The notes under the pieces: generated by a model
What the model was told of the DNA's origin: nothing
Seen by the model: only the letters and a program-made list of their open reading frames with translations
The model's database searches: none
Assembly (NCBI GenBank): GCA_031537795.1
Contig: JAVKNF010000012.1
Coordinates: 1-64,000, forward strand
Origin: JAVKNF01 sp031537795
GTDB taxonomy: Bacteria > Pseudomonadota > Alphaproteobacteria > Rickettsiales > Deianiraeaceae
DNA length: 64,000 nt
Direction: 5' to 3'
Shown: one piece after another, positions 10,701 through 18,709 of the stretch
How the letters are laid out: each line of letters opens with the position of its first letter
How positions within the stretch are numbered: position 1 is the first letter of the stretch
Program-made: the position numbers and the translations under genes

Positions 10701-13700
10701 TCTGAATCACTTTTCAACTTATATTTAAATATATCTTTAGGAATATCTTTCAACTCAGGATTCGAAAGTGAGAATGTACAAGCTACAATTCTTTTCTCTA
10801 TTTCAGTGTATTTTTTATTTTTGTTATTTATTAAATTTTTGATATATTCTATTTTATCTAATATGTTAACATTTTTATTATTTTTTTTATTATTTAAAAC
10901 TCTTAAATTATGAAATATTATCTTCCAAGGAAGCCATTCGTGATTTGTTACTGAGCTTTCCCTAAAGATATCATTAATAACATCAAGGAATCTTTTATTA
11001 TCTCTTATTAGAATTAAAATATTCAACAAATCATCAAAAGGCGGGTTCAGAAAATGTAATTTATTTAGCAATTCTTTTACAGCTTCAGTATTAATATCTC
11101 TTTTTCTTATTTTCCTTATTTCTTCTAATACAAAGTTCTCATCTTTTATTACAGGGAACTCAATTAATAATTTTAATAAATCTATTGAAACATCCTCATC
11201 TTTTTCTAGAACTTTACAAATCTTCAAGCCTGTCTCCAAGCTCATTTTTATTCTCGGCTCCCCAGTAATAGTTTTTGTGGCTAAATGTCTTAAAAATAAA
11301 GCTTGCAACTCCTCAAAAGAGGCAACTTTATTTCTTGGGTTTGTACTTGATATTGAATCTTGCAATGTTTTTAAACTAACTTTATATGTAAATTCTCCTT
11401 TTTCTTCGAGCCTTCTTCTGTCTTTAAATAACATTTCAGGATAGATGGAATCAAATTTATCATATTTCATTGCATAATACAATGAATTATCTGAACTCAA
11501 ATCTATAGAGCCATTCAAACAATTATCTAAAAATTCCTGATCTTTCATTATATCTTTAGTTTTACGTCTTTTTTTCATTAAATCCAGAATATCTAAAATT
11601 CTAAACAAGAAAGATTCTGGGTTTTTGATATCTTCTGAAATGTTAATTGTACCTAACACTAAACCTCTTTTTTTTATTTCATTAATGAAGGATGCAAAAG
11701 ATCTAAATAATGCAAAATCATTAGATTTTTTAAGTAATGCTTTATACAATTCAGCGTTGTTACCAGTTATATCTATCATTCCATAAAGCTCATTAACATA
11801 ACCTTCTGCAATAGTATCTTTTATTGTGTATATATCTCTCGTTATCAATCTTAAATTTTGATTCCCAAGGTATAATTTATTACTTAGATTTTCAGGAATC
11901 TTTTTAATTTTTTCAATCTTTTTAACTTGAAAATCCTTAACTTTACATCTCCTTCTAAAGGTTGGTCTTAAATTATATCTTTGATTGATTGAAACCTTTC
12001 TTGCGTCATAATCTAGAATTAATTTTTCACCACTTTTTACAAAATAAAAACCCTGTGGCAATGCATTTTTACAAATATTACCACTGAAGGAACCTTTCTC
12101 TCTGTGTGTTAATAAAATTGATAAAGCTTTTTTTGTTATAGAAGTAATCTTTTTTTGAAAAATAAATCCTTCTTCTTCTTCTGTATGACCTACGATATCA
12201 TCGTAAAACTCTTTCAAAGAAACATCAGAGTGTCCTGATCTGTCCAATTTATCTCTTAATTTTTGAGAAATTTGCAATTTTGTTTTAATATTTTTATCAT
12301 TATAAACATTATTTATTGTATTTCTCGTTACAAGATCTTCAGATTTAATTCCGCTACTTGATTCCTCTTCTTCTTCTTCTTCCTCTTCTTCTTCTTCTTC
12401 CTCTTCTTCTTGATTACATTCCATTTCTAAATTCGGAATAATATTTTTGTGTATTTTGGAAAACTGCTCCTTTTGTTTAATTTTTTCTTGAGTTATCTTT
12501 TTTAATTCTTGCTCTGTTTCATCTGCCTCTAATTCAATTTTTTTATAATTTATATTGCTTGTTATTTCTTCTTGCTCTGGAATATTATATGGAAGTTCTT
12601 GAGATTTCCCAAAAATATCAATTTTCACACTAAGTGGCAATTTAAGATTATCAATTAAAGTTTTAATGCCATTTATTTTTTCTTCAGAAAGCCCTGGGGT
12701 GTTAATTTTCAAAACAACTCTTTGAAACCCTAGTTCTGTTAAAGATTTTAACATAGAGCTTACTTTTAGTTTTTCTTTGTTATTAAATTCTCTTGATATA
12801 TCCTCGTATTCAATTATTAATTCATTTATCGGTATCTTATTCTTTGTTATTTTGTTTTCTTTTTGTTTTTTTACAATATACTCTAGTTGTCTTTCTAATC
12901 CACTTTCCTTGTTTGGCCTTATAGTTAAACTATCTATATGTGAAGCCTGATTTTCTATTGCAGCTTCAAGAAAATATCTTATTCCGAGTGAATCTCTCGG
13001 TATTTTTAAATATATATCCTTTTTTCCTTCATCTGAAATATTTAAAGAAGCATTTCTGTATTCTATATCAAAAAGCCCGTAGAATAAATCTTTAAAATTA
13101 GTATAATCTTTTCCTGTTTCTCTTTCTTGAACCGCTTTCACGGTTTGAGCAATTGATTTATATCTTGATGTGGAGCATTTTTCTAAAAATAAATCTTTAT
13201 ATTTAATAACAAAATTACAAAGCATCTCCTCTAATTCTGGCTCTAAAGTTTCAGGTAACATTAAATTAATTTCATGTTTCTTTTCAGTAAATCTATAGAA
13301 TTTAGTATAGATGATATTATTTTTTTCTTTGTGTATAACATTAATATTTACTATATCTTCAGTATTTATGATATACTCCAGCATTGATATTTTAATAGAT
13401 AATATATCTTTTTGATTTGAAAATCCTGTAGTATCAAACCCAGATAAAGCGCCAAAAGTAGATTTATATCTTTTTTCTTCATACAATAAACCGTTCAAAT
13501 GTTTAATTAAATTTCTCTCTGGGTGATATTTTTCTTTGTTCGATATAGGAAATATAAAATCTGACAGAGTAACCGCAGAAAAAGGCATTTTTATTGCATT
13601 TCTTATTTCATTTTCTTTCTGGTTAATATCTAACATCTCTAAAAAGGGATAATCTTTAATAAGAGTTTCAAATTCATCATCATTTAATTCTTGACTCTTG

Positions 13701-14161
13701 AAAGATTCTAAATTCGTTCTTGCATTCTCCTTTTCTTTCTTGCTGTAAATTCTACTGTCTCCACCTTTATTAGTTCCTTGCACAAAGTTAAATTCTTCTT
13801 CTGCGACAAAATTCAAAAAATATTTAATTTTTTTCTTTTTTGCATTCTTTATAAAATCCTCTAGAGATTCAAGTTTTTGATCGTTTTCTTTAAAAGATTT
13901 TTCAAAAAATTTATTAAATTCTTGTTCATTTTTAAATAATTTTTTATTGTTAACTTCTTTTTGTATTAGAATTTTTATTTCTTCTTTTTTTAAATTTATA
14001 TTTTTTTGTTTTAAGATATAAATTATGTCTTCAAAATTTAACCCACTATTTAATAGATTTTCTAAATTTAGATTTGCACTCTGCAAATATGTATTAATAG
14101 TTGTATTTTTATCTTGCAATTGATTAAGGTTAAGAGTAAAGGTACTTTGATTTACATTCAT
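4787..14161 (-). CDS. Giant protein (3124 aa) with embedded SecA-like DEAD ATPase core and C-terminal membrane anchor
   Basis: One uninterrupted frame of 3124 codons. Residues about 1-1700 match no family I know; they include an almost pure glutamate tract near 583-600. Residues about 1770-2250 carry the SecA motor motifs in order: NLEISTGQGKTVIG (Walker A, near 1795), LDEVDTSIDFAG (Walker B, near 1907), ISGTLGTEAE (compare SecA MTGTA, near 2087), GRGTDWKP (near 2206) and QVLGRSGRRGAKG (near 2237). I see no clear SecA preprotein cross-linking domain or C-terminal zinc tail. About 800 unrecognised residues follow, then one hydrophobic helix near 3062-3086 (LVILIAVLILFSVAAIF) and a short polar tail. 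There is no N-terminal signal. It is therefore not the housekeeping SecA. An ATP-driven translocase or helicase tethered at the inner membrane, or an effector, would fit; function is unknown. Stands alone between a convergent transporter and divergent murB. Confidence 0.9.
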   Translation of the reverse strand: MNVNQSTFTLNLNQLQDKNTTINTYLQSANLNLENLLNSGLNFEDIIYILKQKNINLKKEEIKILIQKEVNNKKLFKNEQEFNKFFEKSFKENDQKLESLEDFIKNAKKKKIKYFLNFVAEEEFNFVQGTNKGGDSRIYSKKEKENARTNLESFKSQELNDDEFETLIKDYPFLEMLDINQKENEIRNAIKMPFSAVTLSDFIFPISNKEKYHPERNLIKHLNGLLYEEKRYKSTFGALSGFDTTGFSNQKDILSIKISMLEYIINTEDIVNINVIHKEKNNIIYTKFYRFTEKKHEINLMLPETLEPELEEMLCNFVIKYKDLFLEKCSTSRYKSIAQTVKAVQERETGKDYTNFKDLFYGLFDIEYRNASLNISDEGKKDIYLKIPRDSLGIRYFLEAAIENQASHIDSLTIRPNKESGLERQLEYIVKKQKENKITKNKIPINELIIEYEDISREFNNKEKLKVSSMLKSLTELGFQRVVLKINTPGLSEEKINGIKTLIDNLKLPLSVKIDIFGKSQELPYNIPEQEEITSNINYKKIELEADETEQELKKITQEKIKQKEQFSKIHKNIIPNLEMECNQEEEEEEEEEEEEEEEESSSGIKSEDLVTRNTINNVYNDKNIKTKLQISQKLRDKLDRSGHSDVSLKEFYDDIVGHTEEEEGFIFQKKITSITKKALSILLTHREKGSFSGNICKNALPQGFYFVKSGEKLILDYDARKVSINQRYNLRPTFRRRCKVKDFQVKKIEKIKKIPENLSNKLYLGNQNLRLITRDIYTIKDTIAEGYVNELYGMIDITGNNAELYKALLKKSNDFALFRSFASFINEIKKRGLVLGTINISEDIKNPESFLFRILDILDLMKKRRKTKDIMKDQEFLDNCLNGSIDLSSDNSLYYAMKYDKFDSIYPEMLFKDRRRLEEKGEFTYKVSLKTLQDSISSTNPRNKVASFEELQALFLRHLATKTITGEPRIKMSLETGLKICKVLEKDEDVSIDLLKLLIEFPVIKDENFVLEEIRKIRKRDINTEAVKELLNKLHFLNPPFDDLLNILILIRDNKRFLDVINDIFRESSVTNHEWLPWKIIFHNLRVLNNKKNNKNVNILDKIEYIKNLINNKNKKYTEIEKRIVACTFSLSNPELKDIPKDIFKYKLKSDSDIPENIREFNFSQNCIEISGENGAYFFNEGESIRNILMHYPDFKIHSLSTGIFIVYSGNQDDKIKKDLFNLVFIRTFELRGKVLSHSEKCKLEEIRDLVYSSNNQASNDFILNKLALSFNIYKNEPNRVIEIVNSLKEATKEDNLKYINTLYEKNRAVKPLFFDYNLLISTKEKDADLIIYNSKYLTFEQKRVILKGNNINEIQKHIKIIETIESKLRSRKIKYNPLIFKEHLALFVEGQKFNALSALLVSCNNPDTKEISIKTYIQLIELINSEAKKLNKDDLERIYSEQNLGFFYKLFTEEYLQYKDILIGFLKSEEIGDIESGKELLEKIKTVLNYSGYTPDLKQTIIESLKSDSKKRDFFNSIYDKITFLIRPICPVREDQLELVATENLTYVLSDITRYSAIYNNIKSQYIGDLLVLDPSDNKKKTFKEFIGSRSNHFIGYTIEEFFKTKALGKEVFDSFLKNLLDNNEYFFSQKMKDKVERYKTNKIEYQKERERVNIELESLTRRWQRNKNGKRNFKKDNSLHQIGFVDLLKKLYGKKDPNLVESLKNRIYSINAIAEEVYNLTDVEIQKKIKHCSTVLSSSGGNAYTKAGAKTELYALLFESYYRVSGKIYPDLMQISSIILGTEEETTKVNLEISTGQGKTVIGGITAAFKALTQNTTFLTSSTSDLARAGLRESKEFYNFIGIENTSVVGSGNLTKTKELLNKKPCIFYGIPSDIFFLLEDKRFEECELERRNIAKRDKMFTLLDEVDTSIDFAGTVWQATCENESNADKLISDIIYYIDKIKSTTGTENIKDSKQLIELIPKDLYAGLTKIFGNEEKAEEQITRMLKARDKIKHLIEDKDYAIIEANSFENGFEVKRKIVKIISKSTGELVSGKWGDYVHQTLTKHLEREKNEIFIQEKQTNTYTKGSIAQLLEYSNSCMGISGTLGTEAELKFSNIDTIQIPISQPFQREDICPYFAESDEDFEKNLKHILKEQRRNDNGKLQPVLIIVDNINHLKEIKKLIGGSVIEITGKETDKEREGKIEEVMKNNSIVIGTGLVGRGTDWKPRHKDGLMIINCAKDITWREYIQVLGRSGRRGAKGDTYTLLKDNKSDNYRSKNAFEAIKECYEKNSKKTVETAREKRKKSRIFDKLTLYYLILLKEVINNNKKFDAENESSLIENSKIIFSQFQQDYKDILFTENPEDLNLLHVALCNRILPQLLVNEACLKEKYIKDIEDIRSRVEENYKSKQENPEDKSTTSTIDSDRNVVDFESVLESLTEKPISIVLNNKVSSVDGGSVLGYKEIYIENLENREKEKYKSEENLFILTGILETNSWKEETPDPDNRGYKEFKVYADYLNPLEVLYSGVLDVSHFNVRNFRNGDSRKIITFSNLQERENFCIKNKDYVDTQIQVEQTVKYRFPVTFSKTVKNGNVNVEAKIHLNEGDSRLIPSTEQYINISSLKSSLASKDYQDDADSSLYEWEKLSGKEKRILNIEHIIKSASNGEQNVLDLEFKDKDKFKEYYDLKERVYTYSKIGLKKFYKEAEIEDLADQQNQETRNAPKRITSEGVVNLQDLKNKKEKIKINFPSERMIENLKSYGISFCHISFNKFEIKLESEHDTSKELFDIIVRNLQNDGAQRLNYQAERNTVSFIADKNFRDKYENNNKIYIGFVIRDIKEKNKNPEDIKKEILISKAGKLAEEFKKEEHANPPVNKSVFPNPKNSSILDLKTSKLRADLASILSPITEDLKDDGGIEEKTKDLLKDQDLKIENVLDLIGKEKIAKKIKTEQLSSIMDVFEEYKKIQGEIKKKTKEKINNKNKNIPIKEGQRSFTFSPDSFEKDKQDIYDFSKDRFKNEENEKKIFFRGRKEEIKASESYIFKPIKKFRNNYIQPNENSFQILNTASEPQDADLTKEKDNDSLVILIAVLILFSVAAIFISNSNIFNNNLVNSSTDLINSSNSSTAKINLINLNKIPHISSI
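12360..12412 (-). repeat. Poly-glutamate trinucleotide tract (GAA/GAG) inside the giant gene
   Basis: A run of GAA/GAG codons encodes about 17 consecutive Glu followed by Ser-Ser-Ser. It lies between two unrecognised regions and probably forms a flexible acidic linker; being in triplets, length changes keep the frame. Confidence 0.9.
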
Positions 14162-14239
14162 AACTCTTCATTTTACAATATTTATAATAAAATTCAAGAA
14201 TTTAATTGCAAAATATAATAATTCTAAAAAAATAAGAAA

Positions 14240-15106
14240 ATGAAGATTCTAAAAAATTTTGAATTTAATAAAATTAGCTGGTTCAAAGTTGGGGGGATTA
14301 TAAGAAAATATATAACAATTGATACAACTGAAGAATTGAAGCAAGTTCTACAAGAAAACCAAAAAGAAAAGATAATCGTAATAGGAAATGCATCAAATAT
14401 TCTAATGTCTGACAGTGGATTTGACGGTATTTTAGTTAAATTTGGGGATAATTTCAAATCAATTGAATTAGTTGATAACAATAAAATTAAAGCAAGTTCT
14501 GCAAATTTATCTGTCGAGGTGGCAAATTTTGCAATGAATGCGGAGTTTTCTAATTTGGAATTCTTATTTACTATACCTGGTTGTATTGGTGGCAATGTTT
14601 TTATGAATGCTGGCTGTTATAACAATGAAATAAAAGATTATTTAGATGAAGTTTCAGTTTTAAATAAAGATACATTTAAAATAGAAATAATTAAAAGGAA
14701 AGATCTTAATTTTGAATACAGAACTTCAAATTTAGAAAGAAACCTAATTATTTTATCTGCAACTTTTAATTGTATTCAAAGTGAAAAAGATTTAATAAAG
14801 AAGAAAATGCAGGAAATGAATAAAAAGAGACTTGAAACGCAACCAATTGCAGTAAAAACCTGTGGTAGTACTTTTAAAAACACAGAAATCTACTCGGCTT
14901 GGAAATTAATAGAAGAGGTAGGTTTAAGAAATTATACAATAGGGGGTGCTTGTTTTTCTGAAAAGCATTCGAATTTCATAATAAATAAAGGCTCGGCAAC
15001 AGCAAAAGATATTTACTCTTTGATAAAATTAGCACAAAATAAAGTTTTCGATAAATTTAATATTTTACTAAAACCGGAAATAGAATTTATAGGAAATTTT
15101 AATTAA
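14240..15106 (+). CDS. murB: UDP-N-acetylenolpyruvoylglucosamine reductase
   Basis: Reduces UDP-GlcNAc-enolpyruvate to UDP-MurNAc with FAD and NADPH, the second step committed to peptidoglycan. The 288-residue product has the FAD-binding GNASNILMSDSGFDG (near 53) and IPGCIGGNVFMNAGCY (near 112). It also has the active-site arginine in FEYRTSNL, the catalytic serine in CGSTFKN (near 209), SEKHSNFIINKG, and the terminal glutamate of KPEIEFIG. Length is typical of the short type I/IIa enzymes. It starts 78 bp from the divergent giant gene and leads a plus-strand run with atpG, trmD and the Lpt permease. No murC or ddl is beside it. Confidence 0.95.
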   Translation: MKILKNFEFNKISWFKVGGIIRKYITIDTTEELKQVLQENQKEKIIVIGNASNILMSDSGFDGILVKFGDNFKSIELVDNNKIKASSANLSVEVANFAMNAEFSNLEFLFTIPGCIGGNVFMNAGCYNNEIKDYLDEVSVLNKDTFKIEIIKRKDLNFEYRTSNLERNLIILSATFNCIQSEKDLIKKKMQEMNKKRLETQPIAVKTCGSTFKNTEIYSAWKLIEEVGLRNYTIGGACFSEKHSNFIINKGSATAKDIYSLIKLAQNKVFDKFNILLKPEIEFIGNFN

Positions 15107-15163
15107 TTAACATTGAATTAATAGAATTTGACAATAATTTTTAATTTCTTAACTTCTTGATAA

Positions 15164-15970
15164 ATGTCAATACAAGCATTAAAAAGAAGAATAATTAGCA
15201 CTAAAAATACTCAAAAAGTGACTAAAGTCATTCAAATGATTGCAAATTCTAAACTAAAAAATATTCAAAAAAGAATAGAGGTCGCAAATAAAATGCTGAA
15301 TGAGATTTCTAATGAAAAATTTGAAAATATAAAATATAAAAACAGAACAGAAACTCTTTACATAGCAATTGGAAGCGATTCTGGTTTTTGCGGTTCAATA
15401 AATTCTACTGTCTGCAAATATTTAAATTCAATAAAAACTAATCATAACAAATTAATAATTTTTGGTAAAAAGTTAAATCAAATTTATAGATTTAGAACTA
15501 TAAATTCCTCTTATATTCATATTCTGAATTTAAAAGAATTAGAATTTATCTCATCTGAAAATCTTGAATTAAAAATGACAGATATTCTGGAAGAAATAAA
15601 TAATTTAATATTTCATAAAGATTCAAATATTACAGAAGTTAAGATAATATATCATGAATTTAAAAATATATTATCTAAAAATTTTAAAACTGAAGAATTA
15701 ATTAATTTTAAAGAAAATAAACATAACTCTCAATTGTGTTCAAATTTAACTGAAGACGAAATTGACAAAGTAAAATTAAGAGTATCAATCTTAATAAATA
15801 AAGCAATTCAATCAAATTTAGGTTCCGTGATTTCAAGTAGAATTTCTGCAATGAACTCTGCTTCTAATAATGCTGAAGATATTTCAAAAGAATTAAAAAT
15901 AAAATATAATAAAATTAGACAAGAAAAAATCAATAAAGAATTACTAGATATTGTTGCAGGGTCTATATAA
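15164..15970 (+). CDS. atpG: F1 ATP synthase gamma subunit
   Basis: Central rotor shaft of the F1Fo ATP synthase. The 268-residue product shows the two terminal helices that form the coiled coil: MSIQALKRRIISTKNTQKVT at the start and SSRISAMNSASNNAEDISK near the end, plus the Rossmann-like IGSDSGFCGSIN. All key landmarks are present. It lies alone between murB and trmD, away from atpA and atpD, unlike the usual atpHAGDC operon; dispersal of ATP synthase genes is known in reduced alphaproteobacteria. The next gene, trmD, begins 9 bp downstream, so the two are probably cotranscribed. Confidence 0.95.
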   Translation: MSIQALKRRIISTKNTQKVTKVIQMIANSKLKNIQKRIEVANKMLNEISNEKFENIKYKNRTETLYIAIGSDSGFCGSINSTVCKYLNSIKTNHNKLIIFGKKLNQIYRFRTINSSYIHILNLKELEFISSENLELKMTDILEEINNLIFHKDSNITEVKIIYHEFKNILSKNFKTEELINFKENKHNSQLCSNLTEDEIDKVKLRVSILINKAIQSNLGSVISSRISAMNSASNNAEDISKELKIKYNKIRQEKINKELLDIVAGSI

Positions 15971-15979
15971 ATAATTTTT

Positions 15980-16639
15980 ATGATTGTAAAAATAATTAGT
16001 GCATTTCCTGAATTTTTTTCTGGGACTTTCTGTTCTATTTTAGCAAGAGCAATTAAAAATGAAATTATAAAAATAGAAATAATTGATGTAAAAAAATATG
16101 CAAAAGGAGGTAAATTTCCAAGAATAGACGATACTCCATACGGTGGAGGTGGAGGCATGATTTTAAAACCAGATGTACTTTCTGACGCTATAGAGGATAA
16201 TATAAATTATAATGAATTTCAAAAGAGCAAAACTAAAAAAATATTACTAACTTCACCCAGAGGTGTTAATTTTTCACAGAAAACAGCAGAAGAATTTTCA
16301 AAACTTGAAGAGATTCTGATTATAACAAATAGATACGAAGGAGTAGATCAAAGAATTATTGATTTTTATAAAATGCAGGAAATTTCTATAGGAAATTACA
16401 TAACAATAGGTGGTGAAGTTGCATCTGTTGTTTTGATTGAAGCGTTAGCAAGATTAATTCCAAAAGTCATAAATAATAATTCTTGCACCGAGAATCAAAC
16501 ATTTTCAAATGAAAATTACACACAACACAATCATTATACTAAACCAGCAATTTGGAAAAATTTGCAAGTTCCTCAAGTTTTACAAAATGGAAATCATAAA
16601 GAAATTGAAAGATTCAGAGGTAAAAAATTAATTTCATAA
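15980..16639 (+). CDS. trmD: tRNA (guanine-N1)-methyltransferase
   Basis: Makes m1G37 next to the anticodon, preventing +1 frameshifting. The 219-residue product begins MIVKIISAFPEFF and contains DDTPYGGGGGMILKPD (near 51), the SAM-binding trefoil-knot segments TNRYEGVDQRI (near 116) and ISIGNYITIGGEVA (near 136), and the C-terminal HYTKPAIWKNLQVPQVLQNG typical of TrmD. It is slightly shorter than the usual 230-250 residues. It is normally grouped with rpsP-rimM-rplS, but rpsP is about 42 kb away here, so the cluster is broken up. Confidence 0.96.
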   Translation: MIVKIISAFPEFFSGTFCSILARAIKNEIIKIEIIDVKKYAKGGKFPRIDDTPYGGGGGMILKPDVLSDAIEDNINYNEFQKSKTKKILLTSPRGVNFSQKTAEEFSKLEEILIITNRYEGVDQRIIDFYKMQEISIGNYITIGGEVASVVLIEALARLIPKVINNNSCTENQTFSNENYTQHNHYTKPAIWKNLQVPQVLQNGNHKEIERFRGKKLIS

Positions 16640-16692
16640 AATCAATAATAATTTAACTTGATATTTTAAAATAAATAACAACAATTCACTCA

Positions 16693-17739
16693 ATGAGCAT
16701 AATAGATAAATTAATTTTAAAGAGATTATTTAGTGTTTTCTTGATTGTATTTTCAACAATCAACGGTATTATGTATATGATGAACTTCACAAAAATATCA
16801 AATAGATTATTTAACTTATCTTTCACGGATATTATCGCAATGGCAAGCTTCTTAAGCCCTATGACTATGTTCGAGACAATTCAATACGTCCTTCTAATTA
16901 CAATATTTATTGTAGTGAATGATTTTTTTCAATCAAACGAATTAACAATTTTTAAAGTTACAGGCCTAAATAATAAAAAACTAGTTAAACCTTTTATTTT
17001 TATAATTTCCTTTTCTATTTTTATAGCTATAATAACACAATTAATATTTCCAATAACTATCAAAAAGCATTCAAATAATAAAAATCTATATGAATCAGCG
17101 GGTATATTAAACACGTTGAAGAAAAATACATTCAACGATTTCGGAAATCATACAATAATATTCAAGAATATTGAAAATAAAAATTTGTTAAAAGATATGA
17201 TAATAATAGAGAGAAAGCCAGAGCAAGAAACAATTATCTTTAGTAAAACAGCTGAAATTGGAATGGATTCTAATCATGAAATACTTTTAGATCTTAATGA
17301 TGTAGAATTTATAAAAATTGATAAAAAAGATTACAACGTGAATCTCTCAACTAACAAGAATAGTCAAATATCTTTCAAGACTCTAACAAATATTGAAGCA
17401 GAAAGCCCTATAAAGAAAGTACTAAAAACAATTTCAACTGAAGATTTATATATGCAATGCACAAAGAAAAATCTGAATTGCAAGGAATTTCATAGAAGAA
17501 TATTAAATATAGTTCAATTATTAACAATTGGGTTATTTTTGACTTTTTCTCTTTTACAAAAAAATAATCTTCGAATAGATAGAAGATTTTTAGATATAAA
17601 TACTTTATTGTTTCTGCTATTTATTTTAGGTTCAACTAGTTTTATCGCACCAATTTTGATAAAAAAAAATATTGTTAAAATTTTATATCTAATGCATTTC
17701 GGTTTCATACTTTGCTTACTAAAAAAATATACTAAATGA
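16693..17739 (+). CDS. LptF/LptG-family permease (lipopolysaccharide export)
   Basis: Inner-membrane half of the LptB2FG transporter that lifts lipopolysaccharide toward the outer membrane. The 348-residue protein has the YjgP/YjgQ layout: three helices in about the first 115 residues, a polar periplasmic beta-rich region (about 120-255), and three helices at the C-terminus. The start MSIIDKLILKRLFSVFLIVF is typical. I cannot decide between LptF and LptG, and the partner is not in the window. It ends 12 bp before the convergent lipoprotein gene. Confidence 0.85.
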   Translation: MSIIDKLILKRLFSVFLIVFSTINGIMYMMNFTKISNRLFNLSFTDIIAMASFLSPMTMFETIQYVLLITIFIVVNDFFQSNELTIFKVTGLNNKKLVKPFIFIISFSIFIAIITQLIFPITIKKHSNNKNLYESAGILNTLKKNTFNDFGNHTIIFKNIENKNLLKDMIIIERKPEQETIIFSKTAEIGMDSNHEILLDLNDVEFIKIDKKDYNVNLSTNKNSQISFKTLTNIEAESPIKKVLKTISTEDLYMQCTKKNLNCKEFHRRILNIVQLLTIGLFLTFSLLQKNNLRIDRRFLDINTLLFLLFILGSTSFIAPILIKKNIVKILYLMHFGFILCLLKKYTK

Positions 17740-17751
17740 CAATTTGTTAAT

Positions 17752-18708
17752 TTAGTTATTATATTTAAAGCAGAAAACAATCGAATCTTTAAAGAAGTGG
17801 TTCTTCTCTGATTTTAATAATTTTTTCTGATTAATTTCTATTTCTATCTCTTGTTTTGGTTTTAATTTTTGTAATTTCTGAAATATAAGATTTTCTATAA
17901 TTTTAACTCTATTTTTCACTAATTCTTTATATTTTGTATCTTTTATAAATGTATAATCTGTGTAAAATTTAATTTCTATTAAGCCGTTAAGATTTAAATT
18001 TACTTTATCAAAAAACCTATTTAATATATCTTCTGATTTTTGATTCTCAAGAGTCAAAAGATTTTCATTGAAATAAAAAGCATTACAAACTTTCTTTTCT
18101 TTTGCTAGTTCGCAAATAGTACAATCATTAAATTTACTTATTTGAGAGCTAAATTTATTATCCTGAAAATCGTTTATTAGGCCATCTGATATTGTTATAT
18201 TTTCTAGCATTTTATTTCTGCAATTTTTAGCTCTTGGAATTTCAACCGAATCTAAAGCTTCAATTAAACAAGAATAAGCAAGAAAAGCGTTTGCTGTTGA
18301 TTCTTCAAAAAATAAATTTGATGAATCTGAATTGACTACTCTTAACAATTTTTCTAATTTGGTTTTTATATATAATAAATTAGGTAAATCTTCAGGAATA
18401 ATCCCGAAAGATTTAGGGTTTGTTATAATAATCATATCATCTGAATAAATTAAATCAGCAACTTTTTGAAAGTACTCTCCATCTATTTGATCGTTATTAT
18501 AAATTCTATCTTTTCCAAATTTATTTGTAAGTAAATATAATCTGTCACTGAAAGTTAAGTCTTTATTTATTTTTGCAACATCTGAATTATTATAATAATT
18601 TTGAATATTTTGATTGATATTAGTTTGATTTATTTTTTTAATTTCAGTATTTTCATATCCACAAGAAGAACAAAAACAAAACAATAAGACTAAAAAAAAT
18701 AACCTCAT
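17752..18708 (-). CDS. Predicted lipoprotein of unknown function
   Basis: The 318-residue product starts with MRLFFLVLLFCFCSSCGYEN, a short hydrophobic segment ending in a lipobox-like SSC, so lipidation at Cys16 is likely. The mature part is Asn/Lys rich and has a Cys cluster (FNDCTICELAKEKKVC). The last 80 residues (IEIKFYTDY..., then a helix) weakly recall an OmpA-type peptidoglycan-binding fold, but the key NxxLSxxRA pattern is not clear. I do not recognise the family. It overlaps nothing; the S10-like gene lies immediately upstream on the same strand, one base away, so the two are probably cotranscribed. Confidence 0.75.
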   Translation of the reverse strand: MRLFFLVLLFCFCSSCGYENTEIKKINQTNINQNIQNYYNNSDVAKINKDLTFSDRLYLLTNKFGKDRIYNNDQIDGEYFQKVADLIYSDDMIIITNPKSFGIIPEDLPNLLYIKTKLEKLLRVVNSDSSNLFFEESTANAFLAYSCLIEALDSVEIPRAKNCRNKMLENITISDGLINDFQDNKFSSQISKFNDCTICELAKEKKVCNAFYFNENLLTLENQKSEDILNRFFDKVNLNLNGLIEIKFYTDYTFIKDTKYKELVKNRVKIIENLIFQKLQKLKPKQEIEIEINQKKLLKSEKNHFFKDSIVFCFKYNN

Positions 18709-18709
18709 A

